DNA of 64,000 nucleotides from contig SSNP01000029.1 in the NCBI GenBank assembly GCA_006937955.1, positions 4,458,336-4,522,335 on the forward strand. The letters are read 5' to 3'. The position numbers were made by a program, and so were the translations under genes. The DNA is from Pachypanchax playfairii (Eukaryota > Chordata > Actinopteri > Cyprinodontiformes > Aplocheilidae). Below the pieces are notes generated by a model, which worked only from the letters and a program-made list of their open reading frames with translations, was not told the DNA's origin and ran no database searches. Shown here piece by piece: positions 25,241 through 37,700 of this stretch; the stretch's first letter is position 1, and the number at the start of each line of letters is the position of its first letter.

Positions 25241-25429
25241 CGTAACGCAACGTGAATTTGAGCTATAACCGTGCGTCGGTGCGTAATGGCTCAATACTCC
25301 AGTCCGGATTTTCCATGTGAAGGGCGCTGGAGCCCTGGAGGTGGATAAGCTGGTAGAGCCCGCTCTCTCTCGTGCCATGCTGGGCCACAAGGCTCCGGGA
25401 GACGCTGCTACATATTACTGAGAACCAGG

Positions 25430-25471
25430 ATGGAGAAGAGGCGGAGGGGGTCAGAAAAAAGTTTCGTCTAA
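25430..25471 (+). promoter_or_regulatory. Upstream ORF of 13 codons
   Basis: ATG at 25430 with A at -3 would encode a very basic peptide starting MEKRRRGSEK and stops at TAA 25469-25471. It matters only if the transcript begins upstream of it, which is unknown. Upstream ORFs usually lower translation of the main frame. Confidence 0.35.
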
Positions 25472-25493
25472 ACCTGGCAGAGAAACTTTGAAC

Positions 25494-25508
25494 ATGAAGC
25501 CTCGTTGA
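25494..25508 (+). promoter_or_regulatory. Upstream ORF of 4 codons
   Basis: ATG AAG CCT CGT TGA, ending 172 bases before the main start. Its relevance depends on the unknown transcription start. Confidence 0.3.
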
Positions 25509-25666
25509 CTCACCATTTCACCTCCACCACAGCTACACCAGCGCTTGGAAAAAGATTGCTTGTCTGCTGAATACCTTTTTTGAACACGGCTTGTGTTTTT
25601 TCTTCCCCTCTTGTGTTATTTTCTGTGCGCAAGACTGGTCGGGGCTTGCTGTCACTGCGCGCTGAG

Positions 25667-25678
25667 ATGCTGGAGTGA
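25667..25678 (+). promoter_or_regulatory. Minimal upstream ORF abutting the main start
   Basis: ATG CTG GAG TGA encodes three residues, and its stop ends 2 nt before the main ATG at 25681. A ribosome ending there could reinitiate only by a very short move, so this element may set how much main product is made. The upstream ATG has G at -3 (25664), a usable context. The main ATG has A at -3 and G at +4, which is strong. Confidence 0.5.
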
Positions 25679-25680
25679 CT

Positions 25681-26892
25681 ATGGCTGCGCAAGTGGCATC
25701 GGTTCCGACCAGAACTAATAATAAAAATAAGAAATTATCCGGCGGCTTGGGTCCGGAGCTCAATTCGGGGAAATCCGAAAGAGGTGGGACCGTGCAGCGA
25801 AGTGGATCGATGCTGGGTACAGGCGATGGAACTCCGAATAATGTAGATCACCACCGCCGAAACGAGCTCAGCATGGTCCATTCAACTTCAACGACTCACA
25901 TAGGTCCGGACGGCCACGACAAGACTGGGAATAACCTCACGTCCGCTTCGAATTCAAACACTTCGTCGATGGAAACGGGTTTGATCGCGAACCACAAGCT
26001 GAAATGTGTGGGGAGCGGAGATCCCCCTCAATCTCAGCCGGCGCAGCAGCCTCCGCAATTCAGTCAGTTTGCGCCACATCATCAGCGACAAATTCAAAGT
26101 AACAACACCGCCAGTAACAACGGTCAGCCCCCCCGTGGGGACAGAATTATGGATCACCAACACCACGGTGGCAAAGAGAACCTGTTGGGAGGACAGGAGG
26201 AATCACAACAGCAGCACGCGCCAGGGAAAGGTGAGGGGGACCTCACCTGTAAACCCTCGGAGAGGATGATGAGTTCCAGGTTTGAACACTCGAACTTGGG
26301 GCCACCTAGTAACAACTCAGAGTTTAATAACAACTATTATCCACCAAGGCCATGTTATGATCAACATGGCGGGCAGCAGAGCAGCGGGATGGGGATAACG
26401 CACTCTTCAGCTCATAACAGCATGGAGAACTCTCATGAAACAGGGTACCACAACAGCCAGTACAGCCAGTACCCTGCGTACCGCCCTGGCTATGGCGGCG
26501 GGGCCTACGGGATGATGGGCCCCTCTGGATGCAGGCAACCAGGTAATATGATGATGTGCAGCAACTCCTCAGCAACCCACGGCAAGTCTCCCCTGGGAGC
26601 TGCCTCGGGTGGCTTTCAGAGGTACCCTACTCAGCAGCAGCAGCAGCATCCCTCAGGGGCCACACCGACCCTCAACCAGCTGCTGACATCCCCCAGCCCC
26701 ATGATGCGAGGTTATGGAGGTGCCTATCAAGACTACGGCGGCCCCACGTCTCAGCAGCAGGCAAATATGGGCCTGGGGAAAGATGTAGGGCCCCAGTATG
26801 GAACCACATCGGCCCCCTGGGGAGGGCAGCAGAGGAACAATCCACTTTCAATGAACCCAGGCAACGGAGGTCAAGGCCTCAACAGGACGCAG
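25681..26892 (+). CDS. arid1b: arid1b exon 1 (coding part), BAF complex subunit ARID1B
   Basis: Encodes residues 1-404 of ARID1B, which scaffolds the canonical BAF remodeller in the nucleus. This exon is the disordered N-terminus; the ARID domain and C-terminal core-binding region lie in later exons outside the window. Family landmarks are METGL..NHKLK (97-108), CYDQHGGQQSSGMG (225-238), a Tyr/Gly-rich prion-like block (255-280), and ATPTLNQLLTSPSPMMR (327-343), which includes an LXXLL motif (LNQLL, 331-335). MGLGKD follows at 363-368. These fit ARID1B better than ARID1A. The start is ATG 25681 (strong context), because MAAQVA and MLGTGDG...RRNELSMVHS (44-68) resemble the starts of ARID1A and long human ARID1B as I recall them. 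The donor is CAG/GTGAGT, phase 0. The long Ala, Gly and His runs of mammalian ARID1B are absent; only a CAG5 run (26632-26646) is present. Confidence 0.93.
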
Positions 26893-27349
26893 GTGAGTTT
26901 TTAAAACTTCAGTCGTGCGCTCATCTGCACTTTAGAGAGGTTGTTTTTTTAATTTGGAGCAAAATCTTCCAGATGCTGTCATTTAATGTCTAATTTGGAT
27001 TGTTTACAAAATATATTTTTATACGAGAACTCGACGCTGCTTTTAATTCTCAACGAGAATAATGGAAATCATTTAGCATTAACAGAAATGAACATGATGC
27101 GTTCATCATCTTACTGTAATTTAACTGCGTGTTTCATTGTAATTTGTTCTAAAGAAAAAAAAGAATGGTTCACCTCTGCCGACGTGCTGTCGGGCACACA
27201 GCTAAACGCCCTGTTTTGAGGACGTGCTGTGTTCGCGGTGTTCACGTAACAAAGTAAAAGAATACTGTTTCAAATGTATATAAATACTTAAAATAAACTG
27301 CGATGAACAGTATTGCGTATAATCTCAATCTGTTTTGATATGTCAGTGA

Positions 27350-27534
27350 CTCCGCGGCTGAAAGGCTCTCTGTCCTTTTCTCCGTGAGCTCCGTGTCAAA
27401 CTGGAGCGCGTCTCAGCGCGCCTCGTTTATTCCCATGCATCTCTGCTCAGAATTTGAATAGTGGAGGTAAACTGACTAAAAGCTCAGCGTACTCTTGGCT
27501 CTCAGTTGACACCCAGTCTGCCATCTGATTGGCT
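27350..27534. promoter_or_regulatory. CpG cluster with NF-Y box just inside intron 1
   Basis: CTCCGCGGCTG (27350-27360) and GGAGCGCGTCTCAGCGCGCC (27403-27422) form a compact CpG cluster after a CpG-poorer gap. CTGATTGGCT at 27525-27534 is a perfect reverse CCAAT (NF-Y) box. It could be the downstream shoulder of the main CpG island or a separate alternative promoter about 500-600 bases after exon 1. Confidence 0.35.
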
Positions 27535-30500
27535 CCTTTTGCCCCTGCTTGGAAAACAACGTTCAGGATGTATAAAATAAATAAATAAAAGAAGATTCTT
27601 TCAGCGATCTCTGACCGTGCAGCTTTAGTGATGCTGCATTCACGACTTATGGGAATATTCAGACTTGGAGGCCATCCAACTCAATAATTGACATTTTATG
27701 AAGGTTATAACGCGCCAGATAATTATTCTCTTTTTTTATCACTCTACAACACAATGGGACTCTGAAGACCACAATAGTCTGATATATTTTATTAAAGAGC
27801 AAAACTGTATATGAATGATTTTAACATCGATTAGACTGTTTTATTCTTTTTTACTTAAAGCAATATAGCACAGTTTTGTAGAAATAAAAGCAGAGACACT
27901 GTTTTTCCTCCTTATTTACAACCACAGTTTTTACACAATAATCCCTGAAGCTGTCTTTCACCGTTGTTGCAGCTTGGTTTGAATGCCTTCTACTCCTCCG
28001 GCCACATTAATTAGTTTGTTGCATTTGCATCCTTTCCCTAACTATTTAAGTATTCTTTCTTTTTGGGGAGATGCCTTCAAGGATCCTTAAATAGCCTGCT
28101 GCAACACTTTTGCTGTCAAGAGCATGCAGACCCACAGCCAAGCCAGGGAGGAGCTGCCAGTTCTGAACTCTGAAGCAAAACATCAGTGTTGTCTTCAGAA
28201 GAGCCATTATTCTGCCATTGTTTTTGTTGCACCACATTATACGCACTGCTGGATGGCACATCTGGATGACTGAAGGGCACAGAGGTTGAGCGTAGCTTAT
28301 ACTAGTGTCTTCCTTTTGCAAAACAAAAGTGGTTCATTAGTCTGCATTGTTTAAGAGAATTTGTTCTGGATACTGAGAAAATGAGGTGAATGTTTTTGCT
28401 TGGGAGGGTTTACAGTTGATCTGATTGTATTAAATTATGCAAAGATAGTCACAAGAAACAATTTAATTCCTTATACAATAATTATTAGTCACTGTGTTGA
28501 TTTGTGTTTGATTTTATTCAGACAGGTTTCTACTTTCAGGTGATGTTTTTCAAACAGTTACCACCAAAAAGTCATGTTTCAAACATACTTAGGTAATATA
28601 ATACCCAAATCATAGTTTTGTAAGTGATAGTACAAACTTTTCAAAGTCAGTTCTGGTGCAGATAATTCAAACCAACCAACTCGGGATACAACAGTGTTCG
28701 ACTTCGTTTTCCTCTTGTACCTTTTTTCACTTCAGGAAAAAGTGCAGCTTTTTTCTTGACTCTATACCAACAATTCAGCAGCAGTATATCCGTGCTACAA
28801 GCGCCCCATGTTTAATTCATATTTGGAGCGACAGCGCTGCTCTCCTTTTGCCTGTGACAGGCTGTGTGAAAAAGCTGAGCGGTGTAGTGCATAATATTGC
28901 TTCCAAATTGGCCCAGTGATATGACTGCGCTTTCACTTCAGAGTGCGTTTGGTCAAAGCACGCCTCTGTCACCTGTTGGCACAGTTTCCTTGCTTTTTAA
29001 ATTCAATTTCCCTCCCTAGTGCTTCTCCTCAGGAGTGAGTTGTGAGTGAAACAAGCACACCTCATTTACACTGAAGCCCCCGCCTCCCCAACACTCACTC
29101 CTTTGGCCACTAACCAGAATGAAAACACAACTGCTGTGCATCTTTTTGCATGTGCACACCTTAGAGATAGTGACATATTTAAAAAAAATGGTGGTCTATT
29201 TAGTCAAAGGAAAACTGAGTAATATTGTGACTTTCTCAGTGTTTGTCAGCATTTCTGTTGCATTAAATCTGCACACTTTCAGCATCTTGATCTGTTTTTT
29301 CTACAGGTGCACATGTAGCAATGATTTGATAGCAGCATATGCGTAATCTTAATGACTTATTTCAGTTTACATCTAAGATTTGAAACGTTTCCTACATAAC
29401 AAGTATCCATCTATTATAAACTAATCAAAGGAAACACTCAAACAGTAAAAGTAATTAGTAGATAATAATAATAAGGGCTTCGTGAGAGAGAAATAATGTT
29501 GCTCAGATAATTATAACAGGAATTCTTTTTAAAATCTCACCTAATAAAATTAAAATGAACGTCTGCAATTTCTACTAAGTTATCACCATTTTGCTTAGTG
29601 TTTAGCATTTTTTTTTTTTAAATTTAAACAAAGTTGAAATCAAAGCTCAGTGGAGCTGCATATTAAAGACTAGACCCAGCCCAATCCTTGCTAATATGCT
29701 TACCTTGAAATGATCCCTGCTTGCAGTGCTCTCCAATGCATACTGTTTACATTTCTCTCTTATGAATTATTAGTGTGATATGAACAAAGACTTTATAATG
29801 GGAGCAATGCATCAATGTCACTTTGTATTATGCAGCTATCTCAGGGAGGCCTGTGCATAGTGATGGGCCTGACTGTGGCTGCTGGAATTTAATTTATGGA
29901 TCATGTTCTGCATCAGATGGACAGTTCATTGGTTCTGGTCCGGAAATGGGACTGAAGGTGTATGCGGGTGTGTCTGCACGCTTGGCTTTTCTGTTTTCCC
30001 TGTGTGTCTTTCCTTGATTATCTGAAGCTACGTGTCCAGCCACAGCACCCGTTCTGGTCTTTGTCCACCTCCCGTCAAGCATTTGTTTATGTTTTGTTTA
30101 CAACTCAGTCTTGGTGAGCCAGCTTCATGCTGATTACCAACACTAGAGTGAAATTTTAATTTGCTCTGTTGCGTCCGATAAGGGCCTGTGCAGCGTTTTT
30201 CATCTTCTTTGGATGAAACAGGGAGTCTGTGTAGGTAATTGGCAGGCTGGGGTCATCCCTGGTTTGCCTGTACATTCCACAAAACACCAATTAAATCAGA
30301 TTTTCCTTTTTTTTTTAAGAATGTTTTTAAAAAGTCCAGTTGCATCACTGAATGTTAGCTTGTGTATTATTAGCAGGCTGATGAAATAATTGTATTTTTT
30401 ATGTATTTATCTAGCTACACTATGCACTCATATCTTCCCTGGAGTCATATGTTAGTGTGTAAACGCCCTGAAGGGAGAATTTAATTACTTTGTGCGGGTG

Positions 30501-33500
30501 TTGATTTTGTGTCAGCTGTTTTTCAGCTCTGCTCTATGTGAACTAAGTGTCAGGAGGTGGAAAATGATAAAATAAAAAACAAAGTGGTTTGGGGAAAGAA
30601 ACTAAAATGTTCTAATGAGAGAATCATTAGTTCCAACTCTTTTGTCTTTGTCATTTGTTTCATTTCTAAATTTTTGTTAGAACTACAGCTCCACAAAATA
30701 TCAAACATTTTTCACCGATGCAATATTAATGTATACATTATTGATACTGAAAAGACTCATAGACACAAACTTCATGCCAGTGAAATATGTGGAAATCTGA
30801 TTGTCCCCTGCTCTAAATATCACACAGATGATAGTAGGAGAAATAATAAAGCTCGTATCTCACTGAGGCATGACTGTTGGTGGTAAATTATGAACACTGT
30901 TCACAAGGGAGTTTTAAAAATGTCTCAAGATGTTCATGAAAATTTACAAGACATATTTTCTGCCTAAAATAGAGACCTCATGGGTATTTGGAACTAGACA
31001 TGAACTATTTTTAACTTCCACAAGTCAGAAAGTGTGAGACCCCTTTGGGAGATGTCGGTGACTCATGAAAACAAATTGTGACTGAAGAGAAAAATGAGAA
31101 TTTGACATTCTAAGCATGAGAAAATTGTGGATATGAGGATGAAATGTGATCAAGTTTAGATATAATTAAGACACTTTGTCTAAATTGTCACAAGAAAATT
31201 TGCATGACATTTGCACAAATGCCAGATTTTCTTTGCAGGTCTGATGTAGCTGCATAGGTCCAATGAAATAACAGTCATACATCATCCAGATGTATTCAAG
31301 TCTTTTTCTCCTTTTCTTCATTTGGCTCAGTGAAAACAAAAATGAAAAAACATTCAGGCTCAATTATGACGTACGTTGGCCTCCGTTAGCCACATGTAAA
31401 TGTCCGCATGAAGCACAACGTGCTCCTCATATGTGCCCATGTTAAATCTAACCCATAATGCAACAGATGTGAATATAAGTCAATTCTGGTCATGTGACAC
31501 AGTACACTGTGTGTCAAAGAAATCTTACTACTAACTTTCTCCATTAAGTTCCTGTTTGGATTCTAGAACAGATTCTTATGGGTATTAACAATTTTATGAA
31601 ATATTTTTTAAGAACTCAAACTGATTTTCTAAAAGAACTATCAAAAATACAAGAATATTTTAGTGTAATTTAGACAGTTACATGTGTGTTCAATGTACCA
31701 GTGAAATGGGATTCAAACTATACATTTTTGCATTTGTTGTTGCAGTTAGTTACAAACTGCCCCAGACCAAATAAGTTGAGTTAAGTGTTCTTTATTAGTA
31801 TTATATTGTGAAGTGTTATTTTTGTCTATAGATCCTATTTTTCACACAAGCACAAAGTCTTAGTGGCTGTAAGTGGAGATACGGATACAGTACGAAGGCC
31901 AGAGATGTGAACATGCAGGCGGTATTTGAAGTGAGTCACATGGAGGGCTGCTGACTTCTGAGGAATGGCTCTGGCTGACTTTACAGAGACAGAAAGGGAG
32001 AGACAGAGAATCAGTAAGAGAACTCTGGCAAATGTCAGTACAGTTAAAATCCTCTCCCTCTGGAACTTTGCCCCACTTCAGCCGTGTGAACGACACGAGG
32101 AAGAGAAAGTACTTATGAGTTGTTGGCCTCACAGTGCGTGTGTTATTATAATGTGTGACTGTGTGTGTGGTGGGCATGAGGCCAAGTGGTGATGCCACAT
32201 ATTTCCCCCAATCCCCCCCACTGCTCCCTGCCTGACCTTCACAAATGCTAATTAGCCACGTGGAGTTTCTAAAAATCCAACTCATATTCCCTGCACTTCT
32301 TTTCTTTTAGTCTTCTGTATGACCAGCAGCTTGCGAGTTCACCCAAAGGAGCAGAAATCAGTCTGTTCAGAATATCCTATCAAACATTCAGACACACAAT
32401 CATCTGTGCTGCTCACTTCAACTTCTTTTTTCTTCTTTTAGACAGAGTAAAAAGTAAATATAACCCTCAATTGCTCCTGAATTGCAGTGAATTATCTGTG
32501 TATGTACTGAGTAGTTCTGTGTAACTGAACTAACAGTTCAACAAATTGAGTAAACGAACCAAATAAATAAATAAATTGGAGAGAAAATGACTGTATTATA
32601 TTTGAGGTCATTTTTTTAAGTTTACGTCTAGATTGATTGAATTTATTTGAACCTTTAGCTTTAATTAAAGTTTAACAAGTTTTCAATAAAGTTTAAGCAA
32701 AGTTACAGTAGCCTTCAAAACCTGATTTCATTTATAAATGTATCTTGTTTCATATATCCAGAAAACATTGATTACAAGTTTTACACTAAAACAAAAATTC
32801 AGCAGTATGGTTTGTGTGTATACATTTTATTTTCTCAGTTTGTGAAAAAGATCATCACCATCGCTTTACAGACTCTTCTCTTCTGAGTGTTTCTGCCAGA
32901 CTGTAGGCTGTGCACTCCAGTCACACATCATGCTGTTTGGTTTGAGTTGATCCTAATCAACGCTGGCATGGTAGAACCGTTACGCTAAGCTAAAGAAAAA
33001 ACTACCAGCATGGGGCTGCTGCTGTTGGTGAAGCACAAAAGAAACAGAAATGGAAAAGAGAGGACAGGAAACGATGCTACAAATCTCTTTTTAACGTGTT
33101 ATTAGTACCATGTTTTAGTGTTTGAGTTCACACTCTGGTGTTCTAGTATTACATTAGCATAATAAATTATCTATGGAGAAATATTCTTGAACATCTAGAG
33201 GTGTTTACAGTTTAGTAATTGGGATTGTAATTTTTTTTTTTGTGGTGATGATGTATTAAGTCAGATTTTGACCAAAATCAAAAATCTCATCTCATTTAAA
33301 CATTTTAGGACCAACTGTTCATGTTGGATGTTTGAGCGTTCTGCTTTAGTTCAATAAAATAATGATATAGTTCAAAATGTGTTTGGATCTTCTAACTCCT
33401 GTCGCTTTAGCCTGCGATTATGTTTCCACCTCATTCTTCTGTGCTGACTGATCATCTATGTGTTTCCCTTATAACCACAACATTCTCATCCTCTTCCTAC

Positions 33501-34217
33501 CAAACCCATCCTACACTCATCACAGCTTAGTGTGTGTGTGTGTGTGGATGAATATACTGTAAAATGCACAACAGGACACTCATGGTCACTCCTGGCGAAA
33601 CGCCTCTTCATTTAGATCAACTTCAACTCAACAATTTTGGAAGCGAATTCCCACCGCAGCCCTTTCTCTGGACACACACATGCATATTTCATAGTTTTTG
33701 CTGGATATCCTGTTTTGGGGATTAGATGTTCGGTTGGAATGTTGTGTGCTGCAATGCATGTTTCTCTTTATTACTTGTACATCTGTGATACAACCACTTC
33801 AACATTCTATCCGCTCCTTTGACAGAAACTGAATGAACTGTATTAGATATTGACACCTGAAGTGAACTTTATTTTAAAGTTTTAAAATGTCTTATTTCTT
33901 TTAAGATGTTAATCCTTCCAAAGGATATCAATACGGTCCGCAGGAGCAGATGTTTGCCGTGCACAGTTAATTTCTAAGTGCACGTGTGTGTATACCCCCC
34001 TCCCCTTGTTCAATGAACATCCATTGTTACTGTTGGCTAAACATGCAAAGGTTACTGTAATGTCAGACACATGCCAGAGGGGAGTGTGGAATACCACATT
34101 AACATAATCCATAGAAGGCCGTCCCATTTACAAACACTGCCGTGCTGGGCTGATCGCCACAGCTCTGCAGGAGCACATGACTGCTCAAGCTTCCAACCAC
34201 TCTGCACAAGATAGAAT

Positions 34218-34230
34218 GGGGGGGGGGGGG
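34218..34230. repeat. Poly(G) tract, 13 bases
   Basis: Uninterrupted G13 followed by CGG. Tract length is prone to sequencing error. Confidence 0.9.
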
Positions 34231-36217
34231 CGGTCACAACACAATGGTGCTTTTCTTAAAAGTTGATTTACATCTTCCACTGAAATTTCTCTAACATTTT
34301 TTTTTTCTATTTTAAACTGTCAGAGTAGAAATTGTAGCTTTAGTTACCAATATTTTCAAAGTAAAATGATGTGGTTATTATTCTAGCAGCAAGTCACTTT
34401 CTTTTGGAGTCACCATGAATAGGAAGCAGCCACTGGTCTAATATTTAAAGCATTCAGTGTTAATTAGATGTTTTATGGTGGCTGAGACAGCTGACGTGTT
34501 GCCCTCTCCCACCCGCTGAGGCTGGAATCTGTGCAGACAGTCAGGGTGATTGTTTTGATAATTACATGTGCACAAGCCAGATAGAGGCTTTTGAAGCATT
34601 TAAAACATATCTGTATATATATTTTCAGCTTGCTTTGACTTCAGCGGTCAGCATCATTTTAAGGGAGCCATTGTTTTCACTCACATAACTCGCATTTTAA
34701 TTAGTCTGTCTTTGGAAATTCCCTGTGTGTGTTGTGGTTTTCATGGCGTGCTGCAGACTCCTGCAGCTCTCAAGCATTTCTTAACTTCTTTTTATACACA
34801 CGAGCCACATTTCTAAAAGAGCTAAGACAAATGTGGAAACTTGTGCTAATTTATATTTTTAGTTATATTTTTGGTGGCATTGGTTTATACATTTGTCTGA
34901 CTACCTGTTAACAAGATAACTCTAAATATGTGGATGGATATGGATGACATTTTTAGGATAGGTTGCAAATGGCATCAGGCCCATCAGGATCATTTTTCAT
35001 AAATAACTATTGAACTAATGATGATACCAAAGCCATTCCAAATGCTAAGGGTATGTTTTCATGGTCAATGAATCCAGTAATGTTAAATAAATGTAGAACT
35101 ATTAGTTTTAGGTGTACTTCACTATGTGGGAAATGAGCTGCTTGGTTTTGAGTGTTTTCTAGTTTCTCTCTGTTTTATGATTGTAAAACAGCCCCTCCCT
35201 GTTTTATCCCATTTCCCCCCTTTAACTGTTTTAAGTTTCAGTCTTTCTATCTATTGAGTGCAAATTATGAGTGACCTTGGCTGGTGGCTGCAGTGCCTAC
35301 TCATTAAGCAGTAAAGATGAATAGTTCCATTGTAGCAGAGGGGGAAAATGAGCAGGGCCAATTAGTGGTAATTAACATCCAAGAGGGCGAGGCGCTCTGG
35401 AGGGCATCCTGACCTGGACTCTGGAGGGGCAGAAGGGAGCAGGTAGCAAGTGTGTGATGGAGATTTAGCTATTGAAATAGAAAAAAAAAATGATGACTAC
35501 TTCATATGAAATTTGAGATGTGAATCAAAACTGTCAAATAGAGTGATTGAGATAATGGAGAATTCCTGGGCATGCTTGATTTTTTTTTTTAATATATTAC
35601 TGTAAAAATGCAAAATAGTTTGTCTGTTATGTTGAGTGTTTTAAAAATATCATGGTTTACTGTGTTTGTTTCATGTTTATTACAAGGGGAAATTTGAACT
35701 TGTGTATTCCTGTGGACATTTCCATATGTTGACAGATGGGAAAATCTCATGGGGATCCAACATGTTTGGGCAATTAGAGGTGACAAGGTCAATAGTCAGC
35801 ACCACCTCTCTTTGACTTTTGACTCCTGATGTAATGTCACTTTTCCTCCAGCTGCCATTTGGCGTGGCCAGGGAGCTTGTTAGGTCCATGAATAAAAGCC
35901 CCTGAAATGCCAAACCCATATACTGAGAGTGCTAATGAACATTGTATGATAATTTTTGTTCTTAACTGGGGAATATTTTTTATGCTGATATGCTAAATTT
36001 CATCATCTTAGCATCAAGGAGAAATTCAAGGTTGTTCTGTGAAAGACTCTGGCTGTGCTTTTCCTCTTTGTCTTCTTTTCCTCCTTTTCAGTCGCAGCGC
36101 TTGATTTACTCACCCTGTCTACTTCATGTTCTTTCTTAATCAGTTCTTGGCTGACACTAGACTGAGGCTTACACATGAGAGTACTACTAACTTTACTGAT
36201 GGTACTGTTTCAAAGGT

Positions 36218-36310
36218 TCTGCCAAGATGATACAATATGTTATGATACAGTATGATCCTGTACGTATGGTATGTTACAGTACTTAAAAATACAACATGAT
36301 ATGAGATGGT
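36218..36310. repeat. Degenerate TATGATAC-type repeat
   Basis: Variants of GATACAATATG, TATGATACAG, TATGATCCTG, TATGGTATG and ATATGAGATGGTACAG follow each other with a spacing of roughly ten bases. This indicates a decayed short tandem repeat. Boundaries are approximate. Confidence 0.5.
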
Positions 36311-37469
36311 ACAGAAAGGCTAACCATGTCCAAATGTAAAAAAAGCTAAAATACATACAGTTATTGGAATACAGTACATCAGTATATCATTTCTATTCAT
36401 AAAGAATCTTTCCATCAAAAACAGTCTCATATCTGCCCACTGTTCATCAAATGACTGAGAAAATTGGATTATATTTTGTTTAAACCACCATTAGTTCTGT
36501 TAAACCATTACCACAAAACTATTTTAAGATACTGCATAGATAGTTTTCATCTCCGACACAACAAATCAGACACAAGTCAGACATAAGCTTCTATGCTTTT
36601 ATTATGAGCTATTATACATGGATTTTTAGGAGACCTACCTGTAATCTTTGAGCAGATTAGTATTTGCCTTTACAATTTCAGTTAAGCTTTACAAAATGCT
36701 GTTGAACCAGGACACGATGCAATACAATGTACCAGTCTGAATCAGTCAGCTGTTAAACAACATGGAAATTCTTGCAAGGCAGTAAAGCAATTTTCAGCGT
36801 ACCTAGGAACACATGTTTGTGTTGGTACTTTACTAGTCATGTTAGAATTGGCAGTCTCTCAGAGTGAGCATTTGTAAAGGCCAAAGATTTTGAGTATTTG
36901 GCAGAGTGCTGGCAAAGTGCTGCTTTCAAAGTCTTTGAAATTGCAATGCCTGGTAAATGGATGGTTGGAGAAGTATACAATGTATTAGAAGTCAATTGTG
37001 CATGGGAGGGCCTATTTTCCATATCACTAGGTGAACAAGTGTGTTCCTGTGTTTGTGTATGTAGCTGTTGCAGTTCTATCTTTGGGTACAAACACATGCA
37101 GACTACTGCTTCATTGATGTTCCCCTGTTGCTTCAACATCTTTAGGCCTAGTCATGTGCAGGTTTTTCTCTATGGTGTTTGGGGGAAGGGGGAAGTATAT
37201 AATAGAAATTATTACCAGTAATGGCCTTGTTCCCAACATCCCGCATCCATTCCCATTTCCTCGTCTGACATTTGTTTTATGACTGCTTGCATATCAAATA
37301 TTTAAATAAACAGAATCAGGGACCTCGGTTGAGTTTTGCCTGAGGCTGGGGGTGACAGTGGGAGTTGTTGCAAAAGGAGGGAGGAAGAGAACTGATGATG
37401 ACATTCATTTCCGAGACAAGAAAAAAAATTCAGGGTGGGTTGGGGGTGCTAGTGGGAGAAATGGCAGCA

Positions 37470-37700
37470 GCAGCCGTGGAGACGAAGTGAGAGTAAAAAT
37501 GCTACGCTTGGTTCCAATCAAAGCGGGTGGAGGAAGGTGATGTGTTTTTTTTGCTCACGCCTGGCAGCGGTGGTGACAAACGGCTGTGTGTGCACACGAG
37601 CGTACCAGAGCGAGTGTTTGTGTGCATGCGCACATTGTTGCGGGGCTCATCCGTCAAGGTTTGCAGGGGACGCGAGAGGACGTGGGAGAAGGCCCTTGTG
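37470..37700. promoter_or_regulatory. CpG-rich patch in intron 1, possible internal promoter
   Basis: About a dozen or more CpGs occur in roughly 230 bases (AGCCGTGGAGACG, ACACGAGCGTACC, TTGCGGGGC, GGGGACGCGAGAGGACG) within a CpG-poor intron. GTGCATGCGCAC (37622-37633) contains the NRF1 core GCATGCGCA, a motif typical of CpG promoters. No TATA box or recognised downstream exon was found. It could be an alternative start, an enhancer, or a chance island. Confidence 0.35.

Larger units (their letters stand above)
25241..25680 (+). promoter_or_regulatory. arid1b: arid1b promoter and 5' UTR, CpG-rich
   Basis: CpG density rises abruptly here compared with the AT-rich flank (CCGTGCGTCGGTGCG near 25269, then GGGCGC, CTCCGGG, CACTGCGCGC) and continues through exon 1. 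No TATA box is evident at a useful position. This fits the CpG-island promoter expected of a broadly expressed BAF subunit. The transcription start and any 5' UTR intron cannot be fixed from sequence. Three short upstream ORFs lie in the distal half, at 25430-25471, 25494-25508 and 25667-25678. Confidence 0.7.

Noticed and set aside
26556..26993. 145-codon frame overlapping the end of exon 1
   Set aside because: It is the alternative reading frame of arid1b exon 1, running into the intron. Codon-level similarity to ARID1B is in the other frame.
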